This document shows, one piece after another, positions 60,540 to 64,000 of a stretch of 64,000 nucleotides of DNA. Below the pieces are notes generated by a model, which saw nothing but the letters and a program-made list of their open reading frames with translations, did not search any database and was not told where the DNA came from. The translations under genes were made by a program, and so were the position numbers. Source of the DNA: Candidatus Gastranaerophilales bacterium (GTDB lineage Bacteria > Cyanobacteriota > Vampirovibrionia > Gastranaerophilales > Gastranaerophilaceae). Numbering within the stretch: the first letter of the stretch is position 1; each line of letters starts with the position of its first letter. The DNA lies in the NCBI GenBank assembly GCA_944322945.1, contig CALUQN010000005.1, positions 23,559 to 87,558 of the forward strand. The letters are read 5' to 3'.

Positions 60540-63500
60540 ATGGCATCCAAGACGGTTAAAGAACAGGAATTAATAGATATGTCAAAAAGCGCTCCTACCT
60601 TGAATTTCGGGGGGGGGGGTAGCCTCTAAAGCCTTACTGACAGCGCTTTTGCTGGGGGTAACTCCTGCGGTTGCGGCGGATGGTGACCTTTCGACACCGG
60701 CTTTTGCGAATGAGTACAATCCTGCTGATTATTACACTTTAACTCGTGTAGACGCTGCCGGAGATAACACTATTACAAAATTTGAATACAATTCTGCGAC
60801 GCAGGCTTTTACCCCTGTATATTACAGGGTTGATTTGACGCAGACTAATTTTGGAAACCCTGCAGGAGACACTACGCTCACTTTTGGCTGGCAAAAAAAC
60901 TCCAACGGTAGCATAGAGTTTGTAGAGAACCCAACTAATCCGGTTGGACAACAAATTACATACACTTATGACTCTTCTATCCCTAACAATACGCAAAATA
61001 TTTATATAGGGAATAATGCTGGAACGGGTATTTTTGACTCTATCACGGGTGATATCTCTGGAGATTTTATTAATAATATTGATATTTATATTTATAACAT
61101 TAGTAATGTAAATGGTTTATTTATAGGCAACAAGGTTATTATTGACCCTAGGCACAATAGTGACGTAAATGGTATCTTTATTGGTAACGATTGGACGATA
61201 GTAGATACGCTGGCAGCTATTAATAAAATTAATGGAATTTTTATAGGGAATACAACAACTCCACTAAATGTAACAAACGCCCAATTTATTGAGGCAGATT
61301 TTCTTTTCAACACTAATCATGCAATTATGATTGATATAGATTATGTAGGTCACATAGACACAATAAAAGGAAACTTCATTGGTAATAGTTCTAATGTTTC
61401 AGGAGGTGCTATATATAGCGCTTACAACAACGGAATACACACAATTTCCGGGACTTTTATTGCTAATAACGTAATGAGTGATGTAGACGATGTTCAAGGT
61501 GGTGCTATTACTAATACGTATATTAACTATGGGCGCTGGGATCCACTTATTACGGTCATAAGAGGAAATTTTAATAACAATTATACTAATACAACGAAAG
61601 GCAATAGTTATGGCGGCGCTATATATAATGACAGTTTGATTGGACCTCCAGATTATTACTATACTGGATCTGAGAGCGGTCAGGGGATACTGGATTCTAA
61701 GTTTATAGGCAATTATGCAAGAACTGATAGTGGTAATGCCGCTGGTGGAGCTATATATAACATTGGTAGCATCGGCTTATTTAACACAACAACAAATGAA
61801 TTAACTGGCGGAATAATAAATTCTTCATTTTATAACAACTACGCAGAAAGCGAAACAGGCAACGCCAAAGGCGGGGCTATTTATTCCTCCAGCGATCTGA
61901 ATATCATTGCAGATAATGGTCAGAGTATATTCTCCGGTAACAAAGTTATCAGCAGCGGCGTTGAAGAATCCAATGCGATTTATATGGATAATTCTGCAAC
62001 ATTAAATCTTGAAACCCAAAATGATGGTCTGATTCATTTTGATGATAAAATCGATGGGAATGATTACAGTATTGAATTAAATGGCGACGGTACAAGTAAA
62101 ATCGTTTTTAACAACAACGTACTTAATGCAGACATATATACAAATGACGGTTCTAATACATACCTAACAAAAGAAACCTACTGGGACGGTAATAATCTTA
62201 CGATGAACGGAGGCTTGGTATCGTTTATTAACGACGCAGCAGGCGTCTCGACGCTCAATAGCCTGACAGTCGCCGGCGATACAAACTTTGTCGCAGATGT
62301 CGACCTTGCGGCAAAAGAAATGGATAGATTCACTGCCGGCAGCTATGGCGAGCATCAGGGCAATTTGAACGTTGTCGGCATGAACCTGCTGTCCGATGCT
62401 TTGGAAGGTGAAGACGTCACAGCGGTCTACTTTGCCGAACCGGGTTTGAAAAACAATGTCGTAAATAGCACGGGCGAGCTTCCCGGTGCATACCAGACAG
62501 CTTACACCCCGATTTACAAGTATAACTTCATCTATGATACAGAAAACGAGTACGATGGCAAAGGCGACGGCGGATACTTTGTTTTCACCAGAGGTGACAA
62601 AATCCCTGTGCTGCCTGACCCTGAACCGGAGCCAGATGAAGAGCCAGACGAACCGACGCCGACACCAGATCCCGGTACTGAGCCGGATGAGCCTGATATC
62701 CCTGTAATTCCTACACCACCGCAAGGCGGCGGGGGCTCTACCGGCAACCCGTCTGACGCCTTCAACCCTGCAGTCCTTGCAACACCTGTCGGCAACCTCG
62801 CAGCAGGTCAAGCTGCTGTCAACGAAGCGTTCAAATACGTCTTTGAACACGCTGACGCCTTCACTCAATTACCGGCTATGGAGCGTTACGCTAAAATTAA
62901 TGCAAACAAATATGCTCTAAGTACTGATTTTAACGATAATATGCCGTCATACGCTGAGCAGCTTCAAAATAAAGCCGTCTGGTTCAGACCGTACACTACT
63001 TTTGAAACCATGAACATTAAAAACGGTCCTAAAGTTGATGCCATCACTTACGGTTCGCTTGTTGGCTTTGACGGTGATTTCAAAGAAATGAAAAACGGCT
63101 GGCACAGAGTCTTCACAGGCTACGCAGGCTACATGGGGTCTTCTTTGAACTACTCCGGCGTTGATACCACTATGAACGGAGGTTTGTTAGGCTTCACTGA
63201 AACCTTCTACAAAGGTAACTTCTGGACTGCCATCACAGCTTCCGCTGGTGCTTCCGTTGGGGAATCTCACACTATGTACGGCAAAGAAGATTATACCTCA
63301 TTACTTGCCGGTGTTGGTTCTAAAACAGGTTACAACTTCGAATTCAAAGACGGGAAATTTATTATTCAGCCAATTATGTACTTGTCTTATACTTTCGTGA
63401 ACACATTTGATTATAAGAACGCTGCCGGAGTAAACATTGAATCTGACCCGTTACACACAATCCAATTAAACCCGAGTGTCCGCTTTATAGCGAACCTCAA

Positions 63501-63789
63501 AGGCGGCTGGCAGCCATACGCGAGTGTTGGTATGGTTTGGAACCTTATGAACGAATCAAAAGTCACAGCCAACAACGTTAAACTTCCGGAAATGTCTGTT
63601 AAACCATACGTTGAATACGGTGTCGGTGTTCAACGTAACTGGGCTGACAAGTTCACCGCATTCTTGCAGGCGATGATACGTAACGGCGGCAGAAACGGTA
63701 TTGCGCTTACCGGCGGCTTCCGATTCATGCTCGGCTCCGACGACGACAACGACAAACCAAAAGTTAAAAAAGAAATCAAGTCACTATAG
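60540..63789 (+). CDS. Phase-variable autotransporter adhesin, out of frame at a poly-G tract
   Basis: Surface autotransporter. The ATG at 60540 (AAAGGAG site) encodes MASKTVKEQELIDMSKSAPT..., then an 11-G run at 60609-60619. As written it stops at 60627-60629 after 29 codons. With ten or thirteen G the frame continues into VASKALLTALLLGVTPAVAA, a signal peptide, and then a product of about 1082 residues. The passenger is a beta-helix with repeated GGAIYN/GGAIYS motifs. A Pro/Glu/Asp linker (PDPEPEPDEEPDEPTPTPDP) precedes a C-terminal barrel (about 800-1065, ending GGFRFMLGS). Homopolymer slippage would switch it on and off; an assembly error is the alternative. Confidence 0.85.
60609..60619 (+). 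repeat. Poly-G tract (11 G) controlling the autotransporter frame
   Basis: Eleven consecutive G within codons 24-27 of the autotransporter gene, in an otherwise AT-rich neighbourhood. One fewer or two more G joins the start codon to the signal peptide frame. Confidence 0.9.
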
Positions 63790-64000
63790 CAAACAGTAAT
63801 AAAAAAAACAGAGAAGAAAAATTTTTTTCGGAACACGCGACTCACTGCGTTCGCGCTATCGTCCTCAAAAAACATTTCTCCTCTGTTTTTTGCTATCACA
63901 AAAGAAGAGATTAAGTCACTCTAAAGACGATAGGACGTTAAGTTCGTTTCAGCCCTCTCCTGAACCAGGAGAGGGCTGGGTATTGTTGGGCAAGTATGAA
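63790..64000. repeat. Repeat region downstream of the autotransporter
   Basis: Holds the second 82-bp copy (63848-63929) of the segment at 59835-59916. It also holds a CTCCTGAACCAGGAG palindrome followed by TTGTTGGGCAAGTATG, which is also found near 60163-60210. No gene is visible before the window ends. Confidence 0.7.

Noticed and set aside
62164..62868. 234-codon antisense frame within the autotransporter
   Set aside because: It is an artefact of the GC-richer linker and barrel coding sequence on the other strand.
1..64000. CRISPR array or rRNA operon
   Set aside because: No regularly spaced direct repeats with unique spacers and no rRNA sequence were seen; the palindromes at 59-60 kb are irregularly spaced.

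Overview
The window looks like a chromosomal segment of an AT-rich, diderm, probably host-associated bacterium. The best fit is the non-photosynthetic cyanobacterial sister group (Vampirovibrionia/Melainabacteria, Gastranaerophilales type). Supporting signs are a TolC-family exporter, an autotransporter with an outer-membrane barrel, the DXP isoprenoid pathway (dxr), a cyanobacteria-like DprA/SLOG protein, N-terminal tags such as NINFRGKI and DTVSFSA on otherwise unrelated proteins, and dispersed intergenic repeats. The assignment rests on gene content alone and is tentative.

Region 1 (1-13.4 kb) is housekeeping: metG (cut by the window edge), yihY, nrnA, a DUF721 protein, a TolC-family protein, leuS, a secreted NTF2-like protein, the overlapping lspA-rluD-lapA set, and the leftward block dapF-rpsF-ssb-(76 aa)-rpsR. 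Two palindromic or TIR-flanked intergenic repeats lie here.

Region 2 (13.49-24.93 kb) is an integrative element of about 11.4 kb in the 3' end of tRNA-Ser(UGA). A 21-bp core is duplicated at 13556-13576 and 24913-24933, and a 17-bp direct repeat lies just inside each end. It has no virion genes. It carries an OB-fold protein, a DNA-methylase-like protein without its catalytic motif, a DnaB-like ATPase with a changed Walker A, regulators, an uracil-DNA glycosylase, an Xis-like protein, a TOPRIM/DUF3987 replication protein and a tyrosine integrase with a domain insertion. Next to attR is an AT-rich cargo pair: a DUF4209-like protein with an RNxxAH motif and a membrane protein. The layout resembles a phage satellite or small integrative element.

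Region 3 (24.95-41.4 kb) is a second accessory block that looks like a defence island. It holds a Mu-like transposon remnant (Mor-like regulator, AlbA_2 protein, truncated transposase, repeated ACGGAAC sites), a 1506-aa helicase-nuclease, a broken DUF1016/YhcG gene, and a complete type I restriction-modification operon with a membrane protein gene inserted between hsdR and hsdM.

Region 4 (41.5-58.5 kb) returns to chromosomal genes: an amidohydrolase, pgeF, a MIP channel lacking the usual filter arginine, a secreted alpha/beta hydrolase, nagZ, dxr, pcrA, a DprA-like protein, a HEAT-like protein, a NUDIX hydrolase, a HAD phosphatase, rsmH, an FtsL-like protein and a GAF/HD-GYP protein with a degenerate active site. 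Two genes here (54770 and 56616) share a sigma-28 (FliA)-like promoter.

Region 5 (58.5-64 kb) contains a candidate small RNA, a dense field of short palindromes and dispersed repeats, and a large autotransporter. The autotransporter start is separated from its signal peptide by an 11-G homopolymer. As written the gene is out of frame, and ten or thirteen G would restore a complete protein of about 1082 residues. It is a strong phase-variation candidate.
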